From: Ricordea florida
Lineage: Eukaryota; Cnidaria; Anthozoa; Corallimorpharia; Ricordeidae
Direction of reading: 5' to 3'
Length of the DNA: 64,000 nt
Assembly: GCA_949710005.1 (NCBI GenBank)
Contig: OX453272.1
Location: 47,835,146-47,899,145 of the forward strand
The notes under the pieces were generated by a model. The model was not told the DNA's origin. It was given only the letters and a program-made list of their open reading frames with translations, and did not search any database. Both the position numbers and the translations under genes were made by a program. The first letter of the stretch is position 1; the number at the start of each line of letters is the position of its first letter. Of this stretch, positions 37,701 to 50,700 are shown in pieces.

Positions 37701-40700
37701 TTTAGTATTGTTTCTGATCTGCAACCACTGCCAGCATTACTCACACAGTATGTTCGATTTTCGTCAAAATTCACATCACGCCTAAAACAAGTGATCAGAA
37801 ACGAGTAACAGATATCAAAGTAGCCGTTTGATAGTGACAACCCAGATAAACGGCCAAGTCGAAAATATCACCTTAATTCATTCTGTCGTGTTGGAATAAG
37901 ACATTACTAACTTCACTACATAATATACCCTAAGACCATTATAAGCGCACAGATGTCGACCCTCTTAACCATAAGATCTGAGTAGTGCTGCTTTTGTGAA
38001 TTACAAGTGTCATCGGATTAATTTCCTATCGGTAGGTTTGAAGAAGTCGTTGTTTGATCCATTTATCTTCCTCAGTAATAACCTCCTCAATTCTCATAAT
38101 CTGTTTTCATGAAAGTACAGAGTACATCGAGAACAAAGACAGAGTCACGGTTATTGAGTAGAGAAAGTAAAGTCACTTGACGAGGTTTAAATACTGTACT
38201 GTGCGTTGGCAACAACGACTCTCACGGCACAACACAGTCAACTTACGGCAACACACACTCAATCCACCCAAAACACAGTAAACACGCATAAAAACACAGT
38301 AAACGCACGGCAAAACAAAGCCAACTGCTACGTGACACCTATGGGCTATTACAGGGGGGAGGGGTAAACTTGGGCCTGGGCTCCAGGGGAAGCACCTGTG
38401 CTGACGTGACCTGATGCTATGGACTTTTGAGACGTCACAGCCCGACCGTCATGATAGTCGGTGTCATCTGTAGTTTTTCATGAATATCGTCAAACGAACG
38501 CCGGTTTAGAACGTGAGGAAAGTTGAGGTAAAACTGTTATACATGGTCTCATGTAATTTGGACAAAAAGTAGGAATTTTATCTGGATAAAAAGACGAAAT
38601 TCTCTCTGGCTGCATCGTTTCCTGCATCAAGCGTGTCAGAATTATTCCCTTTAAAACCAATCGACTCAAACAGTTATTAGAAGCAGATGATGTTTTGATT
38701 TACAGGTCAACTTCCAGTTGGTAGGATCTTAATGCTAAAAATACTTCGTTTTATACAAATATTATTAACTTCTCTATCATCCTAGGACAAGGCGTGTTAT
38801 TCCTGTCCATTGGGTCGATATGAAATCAAGACACTGTTTCCTCGATCTACTGAATACTGATCACTTTTTCAAAGAGTTCCTCAATACTCCTTAGTTACAA
38901 TTTCCCTTTGTGGAATTATGCCTGTAACTTTGAAGTGCTGTCTTGCACTCTGTTTACAGAGACTGTACTGGTCGTTCGCATCAAACTGTACTGTAAGTTT
39001 GGTTGTAGGCAGTTCTAGTCAGTATGTTTAAACAATAAACAATGCATTACATCATTGCCCTGAGGTTAGAAGTTTATCTTCTGATGTTCATAATGCTCCA
39101 CAATTTTCGCCAATGGAAAACAAAATACAACATTTCTGGTTATGTTATGAATGCGATTTGAGAGACCTTGACTTTGTTTATGAAATGATAGCTTTTTATT
39201 GGTCAGGAGGGCAAATTGAGACAGGTAGACAACTAAGAAGTGAAGATATTCATAAGCCTCGTCTGAAAATCTAATTTATCAACATATTAGCAGTGGGGGT
39301 TCAAGAAAATGCAAACATATTTGATAATTGTATTTGAAAACGCATTATTCCTCTTCAGTTTCGGATTTCAAGGCAGTGTTACAGCCAGTCATACACGGTA
39401 GATGTCCTAAAATTAATAGGCTCAAGTTTAATTCTTAACGAATTTAGGAACGTGAGAACCAGGAAGAGTCAGAAAAACAATTATTTTCGTATAGTAACTT
39501 GGAAACGGGATCGCGAAGCATGTCACAAAATTTCAATTTGAGAAGTCTTTATGGCCTCTAAAATTTATAACGTCCTCGTAAACGTTTATTTTCATACAAA
39601 GCCCAAAGATAAGTTATTTTTACATTGATAACATGCATAATACATCACTTTGTGTGTCTGCTCTTATCTAGCGTAGTTTTCTTTTATCTACTTGTAGGCT
39701 TGAAACAACACTATTTCTAGTAGTCAGAACGATTCGCGGTGCAGTCTCGAAAACAAAAAAAAAACAACAAATCATCACTTCTGATCAAACATTCCTTCAG
39801 AGGTAACGAGTTATTTTATTTCAAGGTTTCTACTAGATGCGATTTTCCCGAACCGGCCCCCTCTGGTCAGAACACAAACAGTTTATTATATTGACAAAGC
39901 TCTCTTTCTACTTAAAAACTTTTACAACAAAAGAAATAATCGTATTCTTAAAGGTACATCTACTTAATTGACCCAAGAGAAGAAGCAAAATAATAAAAAA
40001 CCGAAGTAGGAAAATACTAAATATTTTTGTTATTTTAGTTATTTTTCTCTTTTTGATAAATATGTGAGGAATCGTTACCACATGCGGAGAATGAGCTTTC
40101 AAAAATAACAATTTCAAAGCCGCCTTGCAATTGGGCAAGCAACCTGTTTCAGTCCCAGAAAGCTGGAAGAAGCTCACGATTGTAAAGGAGGAAACAGCAC
40201 AATGCTCGGGTGAACGTTAGATTGTTTTTGTGCAGGAGGAGAGGTTTGTTCTGCTACGACTTCGTATTTTTAAGAAAACGCATGAAGCAAACAAATAGCT
40301 TGCATAGCAGAAAGCAACATGAAAGTACTGAAACCTGTTAGAAACTTAAAAGGCCACTCTATGTGTTTTCTTTGCAGACTTGTTCATTCATCCCAAATAC
40401 ACTCTGTGAATTTAACTACTATTCAGACATATACATGGCGACTACAGCTATCCTTCTGGCCTTCAAACTCCAAACATAAGTATTGTGAATAATTAAACAG
40501 GAATTAGTTCACGACGGATTATTGTCCTCACAGAATCTATCGTTCTTGATCGCTATGAAAAAATGGTTGGATGTTGGTATCCCCGTATTATGTTAAGTAT
40601 CTTTTTCAGCAAAATAGGTATAATAATTTAATTAAGAACAAGATGTAAAGGTAAGACTTCATTCAAAGACACCACGACTGGGTTCAAAGTTAAGGTCCCC

Positions 40701-43700
40701 ATGCTGAGGAAAACGTCACCAAACGGTTGGAGAATTTTGAGGTTTTTAGTTTTCTTACCTTGAAAACTGTGCCGCTTAAACCTTTGACATTTCACTGGAA
40801 CATATTTATATTCGCTCTGCTGAAGAGGGCCGGAACACGACTCCTGAAGAGAACACTAAAGAGCAGCAGCTGTGACTAAAGATGTTTTTACATGCATGAG
40901 CCTCGATTTAAGGCCTATTTCCAGGTCCCCCACCAACTGCTCCACCAATCAGCTGTTTTTCAAAAACTGTTTAAAAGTAAAGTAGTCTAACAATTTTTCG
41001 TTTCCTGTTTATATAGGCGAAAGCGCGGCATCGTCTGCAGGTAACTTCAGAGTTAACAATTGCATTGCACGCATTAAGACTAAATACATTTTTTAGATTT
41101 TATGTTATATCGAACTCAGTTTTATGCGTGGCCCCTTTTTTTATGTTACTAAAAAATCATGCTTTCAAGGTTTCCTGTGGATTTTACAATTACCTTAAAA
41201 GAAAAAAATTCATTTCGTTCCCGTCTAAATGCGAAATATCACGAGACACGTCAAAGGCACACGGTTTAAAGTATGATCAAGTGACACATATTGTCATGCG
41301 AGAAATTGAATGTTCCAAACTCAAAATATAGTTCCCATTTACCAAATATTCAGACAGTACTAATTGCAAACATTTTTACAGCGGCATCAGAGTAAACAAG
41401 AAGAAAATTGTTACATGGGAGACGATTTTAATAAACATTTTGAATATGATATTTACCTATTCTAGACTTCCTATTCTAAATTAGGAACTATAAAACTTAT
41501 CATTAGCCATTACCAATTAACAAATTACCTCAACATATTAACTGCAGCGAGTGTGTTATTTATACGGCGTGCAAGAAAACCAACAGTTCAAGGGCCTGAT
41601 CGACGAAATGAAGAAGTTAAGATATTACGGTCTTGTGTAAAAGACTACAAATCCTTTACATACGCAAACCTATCTTTGGCAACAAAAGAATGAGTTCAAA
41701 ACTTCGATACACCTTTTGGAAGTGAACTGACTAATACCCTTGAAAAATATTTGCAGTATTCTCTGGATTAATGTTTTCATAAATATTGCTTAATTTTACA
41801 GAAAAGAAAAAAAAAATAAAATGCAGCTCTATTAAACTGCTGCGAAAAATTCAGTATTTGCGTTACATTCTTGATGAGGTTCCTAAAAAGAGATGAGAAT
41901 GTTAATAAAAGTAAACACTAGTTGTTTTTAATATAAAGCACTTCAAAACGTTCAACACTTCTCGGCAGGTGATTTCGTCCTTAAATCTAAGCTCCATGGT
42001 GAATGTGAACTGAAAGACTATGTTAGAATAAGCCTCAGGACAATACTCTGTTAACTTTCCTACACTAGTTATACCCAGGTTTAAGTAATGCGTTGCAATG
42101 AGAACGAAGAACCGAAAAAGTGCTCTTTGTTTAGTCGACAGAATCAATGTTCCAGACGCTATAAAAAGATAAAAGATCACAATTATCGCTTCGTGAAAGC
42201 GATTGGGGGATATTGCTGGAAGAGGAATTTCGGCTTCATTTTGCTTGTTGACAAGTTGTCTTAAAACCTCATATGTATTAAGAGATTTTATAATTTCATT
42301 CAATTCACTTTTGGCCTTAAGGGAAGCACATAAAGGCCATCAAGTTCCTCTCAAAGTACCAAGACTAAGACATAAATAAAAGACATAAAACAAAAGAATG
42401 ACAAACGATTATTAATGACTGAGTATTTACACTTAAAAACTAAGGGCAAACAAGGTCAAATAAGTTTGTGGACAAAGCTTAATTTGTAAATATGTCGAGA
42501 AACTCTAAACTCCTTTGGGATGAAGACAAATACTGGATATACTTTTCGTCTACTCTGTAATCATGGCACATGGCGTTTTCTGATCCTCCACATGTTAACA
42601 GGTTCTAAATGCGTCTATGACTGGAAGATAACAATATCCGATTATATCGAGGTTTTAATTTTACCTGACTATCACTTTGTGATTCAGGATTGGCGATTTC
42701 ATTTATCACACATCCCTACACATCACCAGACTTTTCAAACAGAAAAAAAAAAGATTATACGTAGAGATTAAGCGTTGCATTATTCAAAAACTTATCTTTA
42801 CGCATTATTAATTACCTAAATGAGAGACTCGTTGGTGCTTTCTGTCCATTTTCTATACACTGGTGCATCAATAGGTTTCTTACTTTAGCACTACTCTTCG
42901 TGAAGTGAATAACTATGATAGTTTCATTTTCAAATCAAATTAAATCCCTTCTAGATCTTATAGCAACTTTAGTCAATGATACTCAAGGACACAGCTTTTG
43001 CTGCCATCTACTAGAAAAAAAACGAAAGCAGTTTTATATTCAGCATTTGAATTCACGAAAATGAGTACAACATTGTCAGTGTCGATCTTTAGGTTATGTA
43101 GAATGTCTTACTGGGGAACAGTGATGTAGCATTAGCTCCCGAACAGAGAATGCTGCTAATTTATTGGAATGTCAAAGAAGCACCGCGCTGTTTGATGTCA
43201 CTGAGATCTTTTGAGAAAAGTTGAGAAAGACTATCCACTCGAAATAACTAAAACTGTCACATTTAGATAGCATATATTATGGCTTGCATAACGTCATTGC
43301 CTTCCTTAAATTTAAAGAAATAACTAGATTTATGGGACAAACACTGTTGTTCACGATGTTGGTTTTTGAAGTATCCTCCCGTGGTCTGTACACGTCTTTT
43401 CATTCCGAATGTTCTAACATGAAGCAAAATGCTTCAGATAAAGCTCCACCATAAAGTAGTTCCGACACTGAAACGTTTTCGTCAGAAACATGGTCTAATA
43501 TGACCAACAACGACTGATTCCACGCATTACATTAAAGCTCACAAAGATAAAATTGTTCAATCCATCAGTACAGGTTATTCTTTCATCACTTTTTTTTTGA
43601 GGTTGCAAATTCAAATATCTGAATTGTTTTCTATATGCATAATTAACATACGTGCTGTAAAATGAATTATCAAGCTATCTAAATATGTTTTGAATTTCTA

Positions 43701-44345
43701 ATCTTCTTTCTGGGAGAATAGTAAAGAGTACAGAATATTGTGTTTGCCTTAACTCAACAAGATCTTAAGAAGCCGAGTTTGCTTGTGTTTTCAAAAAGCT
43801 TTAAGACTTTCAAAACAACAAGTTATTACTAAAAGCAGGCGAAAACCTTTCGGCAAAACTGGGTTTGACAAGGACCAGGCTTAACTCATGAAAGAACTCA
43901 ACTCCCCGAAATAGGTTTCATTGGGCAAATTAAACATTGCAGTAATACATCTCAAGATACTTATGAACGTCACTTAGTATTCCTCTTGCTGTTATCATGA
44001 GTATAAGTACAATTTTTTCTTAACGTCTCAAAAAGAGTTACCGCGTATAAGCCTTTAAACAAATAATTATTCCAACATTCCTCACCTAATCGGTTTCACT
44101 GGTATCAAGGGCTCCTGCTGGTATTTACCTCGAGCCACTCAGTCTTGCAGGGACCAAGGTTTATCTCACTTTTGCTTTATTTACCGGCTTTACCCGCCCA
44201 TAATCCCTGAACCGCATATTATTTTGCTGATATTATTTAGCTAGTACTTCTTAGGAAATCCATTAGGAAAATTTAATTAACATAAGTATAAAATTATTGC
44301 AAGCCAAAATTTAGGCATAATTTGACCAGGCTGCAGAAATGACTA
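34800..44345. other. Long AT-rich stretch without a supported gene
   Basis: Upstream of paralogue B. It probably contains that gene's promoter and any untranslated 5' exon, though nothing in the sequence fixes them. Open frames are short and look random; the one at 42312-41902 is listed separately. A GTTTT run lies at about 36335-36365. Near 38200-38340 a CACAGTAAAC-like word recurs, perhaps part of an old retroelement terminal repeat. I see no rRNA or tRNA gene. Confidence 0.4.
41902..42312 (-). CDS. Possible exon of an unrecognised gene with two hydrophobic segments
   Basis: An open frame of about 137 codons on the minus strand follows an AG acceptor-like site (CTTCCCTTAAG) and starts without an ATG, as an internal or last exon would. 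It has two hydrophobic stretches (AIIVIFYLFIASGTLIL, and ALFRFFVLIATHYLNLGI) and ends with a stop at 41902. No family is recognised and no partner exon was found. It may be a chance open frame in AT-rich DNA. Confidence 0.22.
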   Translation of the reverse strand, partial: KSELNEIIKSLNTYEVLRQLVNKQNEAEIPLPAISPNRFHEAIIVIFYLFIASGTLILSTKQRALFRFFVLIATHYLNLGITSVGKLTEYCPEAYSNIVFQFTFTMELRFKDEITCREVLNVLKCFILKTTSVYFY

Positions 44346-44521
44346 CAGTAGAATCCCGATTTCTCGAACTTCCAAGGAACACGAAAATTGGTTCGAGTTG
44401 TCGGGAGTTTGAGTTATCGAAGGTAAAATTACATAGAAAATGACCTGAAGGAAAGTGAAAATTGGTTCAAGTTATCGGAAGATTCGAGAAACTGAGGGTT
44501 CGAGAAATCGGGATTCGCCAG
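44346..44521. mobile_element. 176-bp pogo/Tc1-like MITE with TA duplication
   Basis: Ends CAGTAGAATCCCGATTTCTCG and CTGGCGAATCCCGATTTCTC (right end read in reverse) match over about 24 bp and are flanked by TA on both sides (44344-44345 and 44522-44523). The interior contains a partial internal duplication (GAAAATTGGTTCGAGTT and GAAAATTGGTTCAAGTT). No coding capacity. The TA duplication and CAG-type tips are typical of the Tc1/mariner/pogo group. Confidence 0.8.
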
Positions 44522-44524
44522 TAT

Positions 44525-44799
44525 TTGTCGGCGCTTTTGATATTTTTCGTGTTAAATGACAAACTGTCAAATTAACTATCAATCCATCTGTGAGTCCATT
44601 AATTTCATAACCAATTCTCAAGGTGAATAATCTTTGTGTCTTATAGTTAATCCGCGGTTTTTCCTGCTTTTTATTTGCGTGCCCCAAATTATTCATGTCC
44701 TCTCTACTCAAAACGTCCGGTAGTGCCAGAATAAGCCAAGCAGTTTTCTCTTCAACCGATCCTTCAACAGCTTTCCTTTGTTTTAAAACTGTCAACGTA
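44525..44799 (-). CDS. Possible exon of an unrecognised gene
   Basis: The minus-strand open frame follows an acceptor-like ATTTTCAG at about 44800 and encodes a hydrophilic segment (TVLKQRKAVEGSVEEK, then LPDVLSREDMNNLGH). It runs into the MITE at 44521. No homologue is recognised; codon use is plausible but not conclusive. Confidence 0.2.
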
Positions 44800-45000
44800 C
44801 TGAAAATAACTAAAGAAACGTGTTAATGCATTGCAACTCTTTACTAAAAGTCTGAAATTGATGAATAGCATAGCAGAAGCAGACACTTTGTGATTAATTT
44901 AAATTTTTATGATGCATCCAGAACGGATCGAAAACTGACAAACACGGATCAATAACAACAGCCATTAACATCATCATGGCTTTACTGACCAACAGCCAAT

Positions 45001-45066
45001 AGGCATAGTCTAAAAGCTGGACTGGACCCTGGACTGAACCCTGGACTCTGGACTCTGGACTCCAGA
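45001..45066. repeat. GGACT-rich short tandem tract, arm 1 of an inverted pair
   Basis: A run of CTGGACTGGACCC and GGACTCT-type words after GCATAGTCTAAAAGC. The whole segment reappears in reverse complement at 46315-46379, about 1.3 kb away. Confidence 0.75.
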
Positions 45067-45704
45067 TTACAAAAAACAAAAAAAGAAACAAAATAAAACT
45101 GAAAAAAAAAAATTAAAATTGTTGTTCATATCAAACGAATTAAAGTGTTACAGCCGTTTTCTAGAATGTCACGCAACGCTACCACCTCCGGGTAAAAAAA
45201 ATAAAATAAATAAAAATTGAAAAAATAAATTGAAAAAAAAACCAAAGTAAATCTATATTTGAATAAAGATACTGGGTTGTGAACATGGTTTTTTGTGTAT
45301 AACACCGGGTTTTTGCCTCACTATAACATGGGGGGTGGGGGCGGGGTGGAGATCAGGGAGGGTGCATGCACATTTTTGGCAAAGTATTTTGTTTTTTGAT
45401 CTATGGTGCAAAGGGGTGGATGATAGAAAACAATTGCTGATTGTTAGCGAACCCCTAAAACATATTGAAATGATCGTCGTAGGATATATTGCGACAGTTT
45501 TAATATTAAAACGTGACTATACGTTAGCCTACTATTACAATATTTCCCAGTACACATGCTCTGGGTGTCAACTGAACGATTTTATCTTTATTGTAGAAAC
45601 TGTAGTTAAGATATGATAACCACCTCTTGTCGGCACGCACCAGTTTAAACAGAACAACCGCGACATTTCTATTACTCGTACAACAAAAAGTGTTTATCTT
45701 TCAA

Positions 45705-46011
45705 GGTAAATGGAATTAAAGAGTGTTTCCTATAACCCAGAAAGTCAGCTACGAGTAAAGGAAGCGACACCCCCAACAACACGTGATAAAATATCAAATC
45801 ATTCTAGAATTATATCTAAGAATGTTCATTCCATTATGTACAGCACGAAGACCTGGTAAATGGAATTAAAGAGTGTTTCCTATACTGACCCAGAAAGCAA
45901 GCTACGAGTAAAGGGAGCGACGCCCCCAACAACACGTGATAAACTGATATCAAATTATTCTAGAATTATATCTAAAAATGTTCATTCCATCATTTATAGC
46001 ACGAAGACCTG
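45705..46011 (+). repeat. Tandem duplication of a 150/156-bp unit with coding-like divergence
   Basis: Two adjacent copies (45705-45854 and 45855-46010) each read GTAAATGGAATTAAAGAG at the start and AGCACGAAGACCTG at the end. Read from the ATG, each encodes about 49 residues (MELKSVSY, then PPTTRDK, then SRIISKNVHSI). The two length differences are both single in-frame codons. About half of the substitutions are synonymous, and no stop occurs in either copy. The second copy runs on to a stop at 46057. This pattern hints at selection on a peptide, although no known family is recognised. Confidence 0.6.
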
Positions 46012-46314
46012 GAAAAGACTTAAAGAGAGCTTTGCAAGATTCATATTCTCAAATTAAGAACAAACGATTTTGATGGCATCGGCTGTAAAAGTACCAACTG
46101 GCGTTTTAATTCCTTCTTTCCCTCTCCTCCTTAACCCCCTTAACACGCACATGCGCTCACGCCACTAGACTAGATCGACATTTCTAATTCTTGTGCCAGG
46201 TGCTGGTTGTGCACTGGCAACAGGTGACGACGGAGGACATTTGAAATTATCACAATATATGAATATATTTTCAGATGAAAAGCCAACCTTGTACAATTTT
46301 AATTTTTTCAGGAG

Positions 46315-46379
46315 TCCATAGTCCAGAGTACAGAGTCCAGGGTCCAGTCCAGGGTCCAGTCCAGCTTTTAGACTATGCC
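46315..46379. repeat. Arm 2 of the inverted GGACT-rich pair
   Basis: Reverse complement of the segment at 45001-45066, ending GCTTTTAGACTATGCC. The pair brackets the duplicated unit at 45705-46011, so the 1.4-kb interval could be a mobile or rearranged block. Confidence 0.7.
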
Positions 46380-46399
46380 ACAGCCAATATCATCACGGC

Positions 46400-47769
46400 T
46401 TAATAGAGCAATTTACGACATTGAACTGAAACACAAATACCCCCACCTGGCGACACATACGTCACTCACGTTGACTCTAATGATGGCTTCCGCTCAGGTT
46501 ATCGAAACGTCATCAACAATAGTTCTTTTCAGAACTACTTACCCCAGAAGACAAACTGACATGCTGAGACTCCTGGGTTCAAATCATTTCAGACAGCTTT
46601 ATGATAACTACTGAGACTCTTGGGTTCAAACCATTCCAGACAGTTTTATGATGATATGTTGTACAAAGTTGTTTTAAAAGGGGGAACAATGTAGCACTGT
46701 TGCCTTTTACATAATTTCTTATCGTAACAACAAGTTACATTGAAATAATATCATCTATATAATTATTATTGTAACCGTGGCTTTTAATAAATTCGAGAGC
46801 TGGCATAGTTTGATGCTACGCCGCGCTGGTTAAAACATTAAAAAGTTATAATTCGCCGACCCTACGTTTCGACACTTCTGTGTAGTATCTAATTCAGGGG
46901 TGATTGAGCAAGGCTGTGAGCTCCTTTTATGCCCACGATTAAATTCGCGAGCTGTTACAACTTTTATCAAAACCCAGGCATTTCGAATGAAGATTTTTCT
47001 GATTGCAAAAAAATTTCGAAAATAACGTGCAACGCTCGCTGTATGCATTTTCAATCATGAATCGTCGCCCAAAATTTTATTTTAGACTTAATGTTCACTT
47101 CTTGTCCTCCTAATAATTGATCTGAAATGAAGCTGATAACACATTCGAATGCTTTTCTTGCTGCAACATCTAACCCTTCCCCTAGACATTCCAAGATCAA
47201 GTATGTAATTCTCCTTAGTGAGTACCTAGGGCTTTTGGAACAGTCCTAAAGGACTCTGGTACCGAGTTAGTGCTGCCTCTGACGACTAAGGGAAGTCTGT
47301 AGAGAGGCAGAAGGGATTTTAAAGGGGGAATAACAAGGTACTTGATAGAATTACAGCATACTAAAGCAGGCAAAGGTGATCCAGTGGGTATGAGAGATGA
47401 GAAATCTTTGACACACTGCAAATATGATTGTCCAGAATCTGACTGATCATGTGAATCAAACTCGTTTCATTTCACGCCTAGCTGTTTTCAGACAGTTGTT
47501 ATTGCTTCTTTGGATGGGCATTGTTAAGTCATCACAGGATTTCTCATTTCCCCTATGAAACTGAATATTTCCTCCAATTTGGGTAACTTTTCACACATCA
47601 GAGCAACTCTTTATCCTCCACGCCCCCCACCCACCCTCAAAGTTGAACCCTCCATCTTGGCATTTTTCTCAAATGTCCACTTTTGGAGTGACTGACCTTA
47701 CTGCAACAGGTCGGGTTCCAAGGCCTTTCGAGAAACACGCCCAGTCCCCTGGCTCAATAGCGTTCTAAG
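46400..47769. other. Region upstream of the WDCP gene
   Basis: No supported gene. It should contain the WDCP promoter. A slightly GC-richer stretch at 47210-47430 has an open minus-strand frame (LPLVVRGSTNSVPESF) that may be a retroelement scrap, but it is too short to assign. Confidence 0.35.
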
Positions 47770-50700
47770 ATGGCGGTAATTTCAGATCTTGGTGAATGTA
47801 ACTTGCTCAGTTCAAACTGCAATTATTTGCATCAGTGTCTCTTAAAGGGTGATAAATTCTCCCAGAATCCACAGGTACACGAGCTACTGTGGACTGATGG
47901 AAATTCTGTATGGCTTTTGCCGATGAAAATTGACTTGGACTGTAAAAATTCACAAGCTTCTAGCGGAAGTGAATCGCTACTTCTTAGGGAATTCAAGAGC
48001 ATTGTTATTGGCATGGCATGTAGTTCACTCACAGTTATCAAACAAGAGGATGAAGAGGAGTTAGAGGGCCATTTTATTGCTGTCATTTTGAAAGAAAAAG
48101 TTAGTATTCTGTTCCGACAAGTCGGAGAATGTGTGGTTCAACTTGTAGACGAACACTTCATAGAATGTTCACCACAGGGTTATAAATGGCACCCTACATT
48201 GTCTCTGTTGGCGATTGCTTCAAGAACATCAGCTTTACTGCTAAAGTTTTCGGCGGGGATTACCTATGATGTGGTTCGTCTTCAAACTTACAGCAGGTAA
48301 AGAGGAAAGACGAAAGTACTTGCATGTACAGCAAATCAAACTGTGTTTTATCGTTCACCAGGTTGCATTGCAATGTGCGCTTTTCAGTCACCTAATGTGC
48401 TTTTCAGTCATTTAATGTGCTATTAGGAACTCGATGGAGGACTTTGCCAAGGAAGCCATGAAAGTGCATTAGGACAACTTTCTCGCCTATTGAGGTCATT
48501 TTTCTTTCAAATAGTGTGGTGCTAATGTGTAGGTAACTTTGTATTTTACATTTATATGTGGATTTGTCGTATACATGTAGATCATAAGGGCACTTCATGA
48601 TACCTTTCATTATGATCTTGCATCTTGACCTTACTTATGCTCATGAATTTGTCATTGTAACCTCATCCTCTATTTGCTTGACTAAAATACTATTCTATTT
48701 ATAGTGTGGTTCCTTTAATGTACATGTTAAGTCATAATATAAGTGTCACACATGGCCATTCCTTGTATGCTTTTATTCCATTTGTTTTTTTGTTTATGGT
48801 ATTAAGCATTCTAGAGTTATGTTGCCTTGATTCTATGCTGGTTGTCCATTTACCGTCTTTGCATTCTGCATTCAGGAATTATTTTGCCTCGTTTCATGAT
48901 TCTAGTTTTATTTACAACATTTGGCATTCCTCATTAAATTTGGAATTATGTTGCCTCGATTCCATGTTCCTTGTTTCATTTACGGTATTTGAATTCTGCA
49001 TCCCCTATTCTGGAATTATATTGCCTCGATTCTATGTTCCTTTTTCTTTTTACGGTATGTGCATTCTGAATTATGGAATTATGCTGCCTTGTTTTCATGA
49101 TTCTAAGTTTTATTTATAACATTTGCATTCTGCATTTTGGAATTATGTTGCCTTGATTTTAAGTTCCTTCATTCATTTACGGTATTTAAATTCTGCATTC
49201 CCCATTCTGGAATTATGTTGCCTCGATTCTATGATCATTTATGCACCATGTTTGGAATTCAACGTATTTACTGTACGGTAATTATGTTGCCCTGATTCCA
49301 TAGAGTTAGAGCAAGGTGGCCTTCATAATCCAATTGAACCAGATCCGCCATAATGCCAGATGATTCGGAATGAAACTCCCAATTTTCGCGCCTTGTTAGG
49401 TCATGTGACCTTTTCCCGCCATTGAGCCATGACTGCACCAGACTTAAAATCGAGGCAACTTCTTTGTTAAAAAAAATACAGAAATAGAGTAAGGACATTT
49501 GACAGAACAAATCCGAGATAACATAGATAAAGCAACTTCATTTAGTGATAAGGTGCAGCCTACAAAAAGCGCGCAGTTTCCCTCCAAGGAAAGATTTTTG
49601 GTATATCCCTTTCTTCCAGAGTCTATGCTGATGATGGCGCTGACGTCACAAACCAAATTTCTTGAATCGATGTAGGTTTGTACCAAAAATTCTTACCCTG
49701 TGGGGCAAAAGACGGAATATATAAAAAACAAGGAACATGAAATCGAGGCAACAAAATAACAGAATGCAAAATGCAAAAATGCAAACGAGGCAAGATATTT
49801 ACGGAATGAAAAAGACTTAATACAGGAAGCTACCAACATATGAACAGAAATGCAGGAAAAGACCGAGCGTTGAGGCAACACACAAAAGGTCGATCACAAA
49901 TTTAAAAAAACCTAATTGCAGAATTTAAGACCAGAAAATATTCATGAAATACAAATTAAAAACTTTTAAAAAACAAAATAAAAGCTAAAATTGAAAACGG
50001 GATTTGGAAATTCGGAACAAAATTTTGGAATGATAACACCAAAATTTACAGTGGCCATGTGGTGCACTCATCGGTCACATATTAAGAGGTAACGTTTTTC
50101 ATGTTTCTTCCCCAGATTTCTAAATGCTTTAGCATGGAGCACAGATGGAAAGCACTTGGCCATTTCAGCACAAGAGAATCTTCTTATTTTTACTTGGAAA
50201 GGCTTGCACTCTTTGAACGATTTCACTTGTGATAACTGGAGCAGTTTAAAGTTTAATGGTAGAATAACCAGTGTTGTTCCATGGCAGTCTACATCATTTA
50301 TTATAGCAACAGAACTTCCTTTGGATAGACTCTGCAGTGAAAAACAACATGGCATCTTTGAAATTGAGAATTTACCAGTACATTGTCATATTGAATCTGA
50401 GGTTTTATCAGACAACTATGCTGATTTAGGCTCTAAGGATGATCTGTTAAGCACAGATGTAATAAGTATAAATCTCACTCCACAACAACGTTCTCATTGT
50501 AATTCATTGTTAAAATTCAAACCGAATAATTCAGGGTTTCAAGGCTCATTCAGTGTTGCACAACTGGTACTTGTTAGCTACAATGAAGAGAAGCCAAAAG
50601 AGATTTCAAGAACTGCTATTGAGAATGTACTGTCACCTGACTTACTCCAGTTTCAGGTTTGTTTACCTAGTAGTCTGTACTAATTGAAGTAATAAAATTA

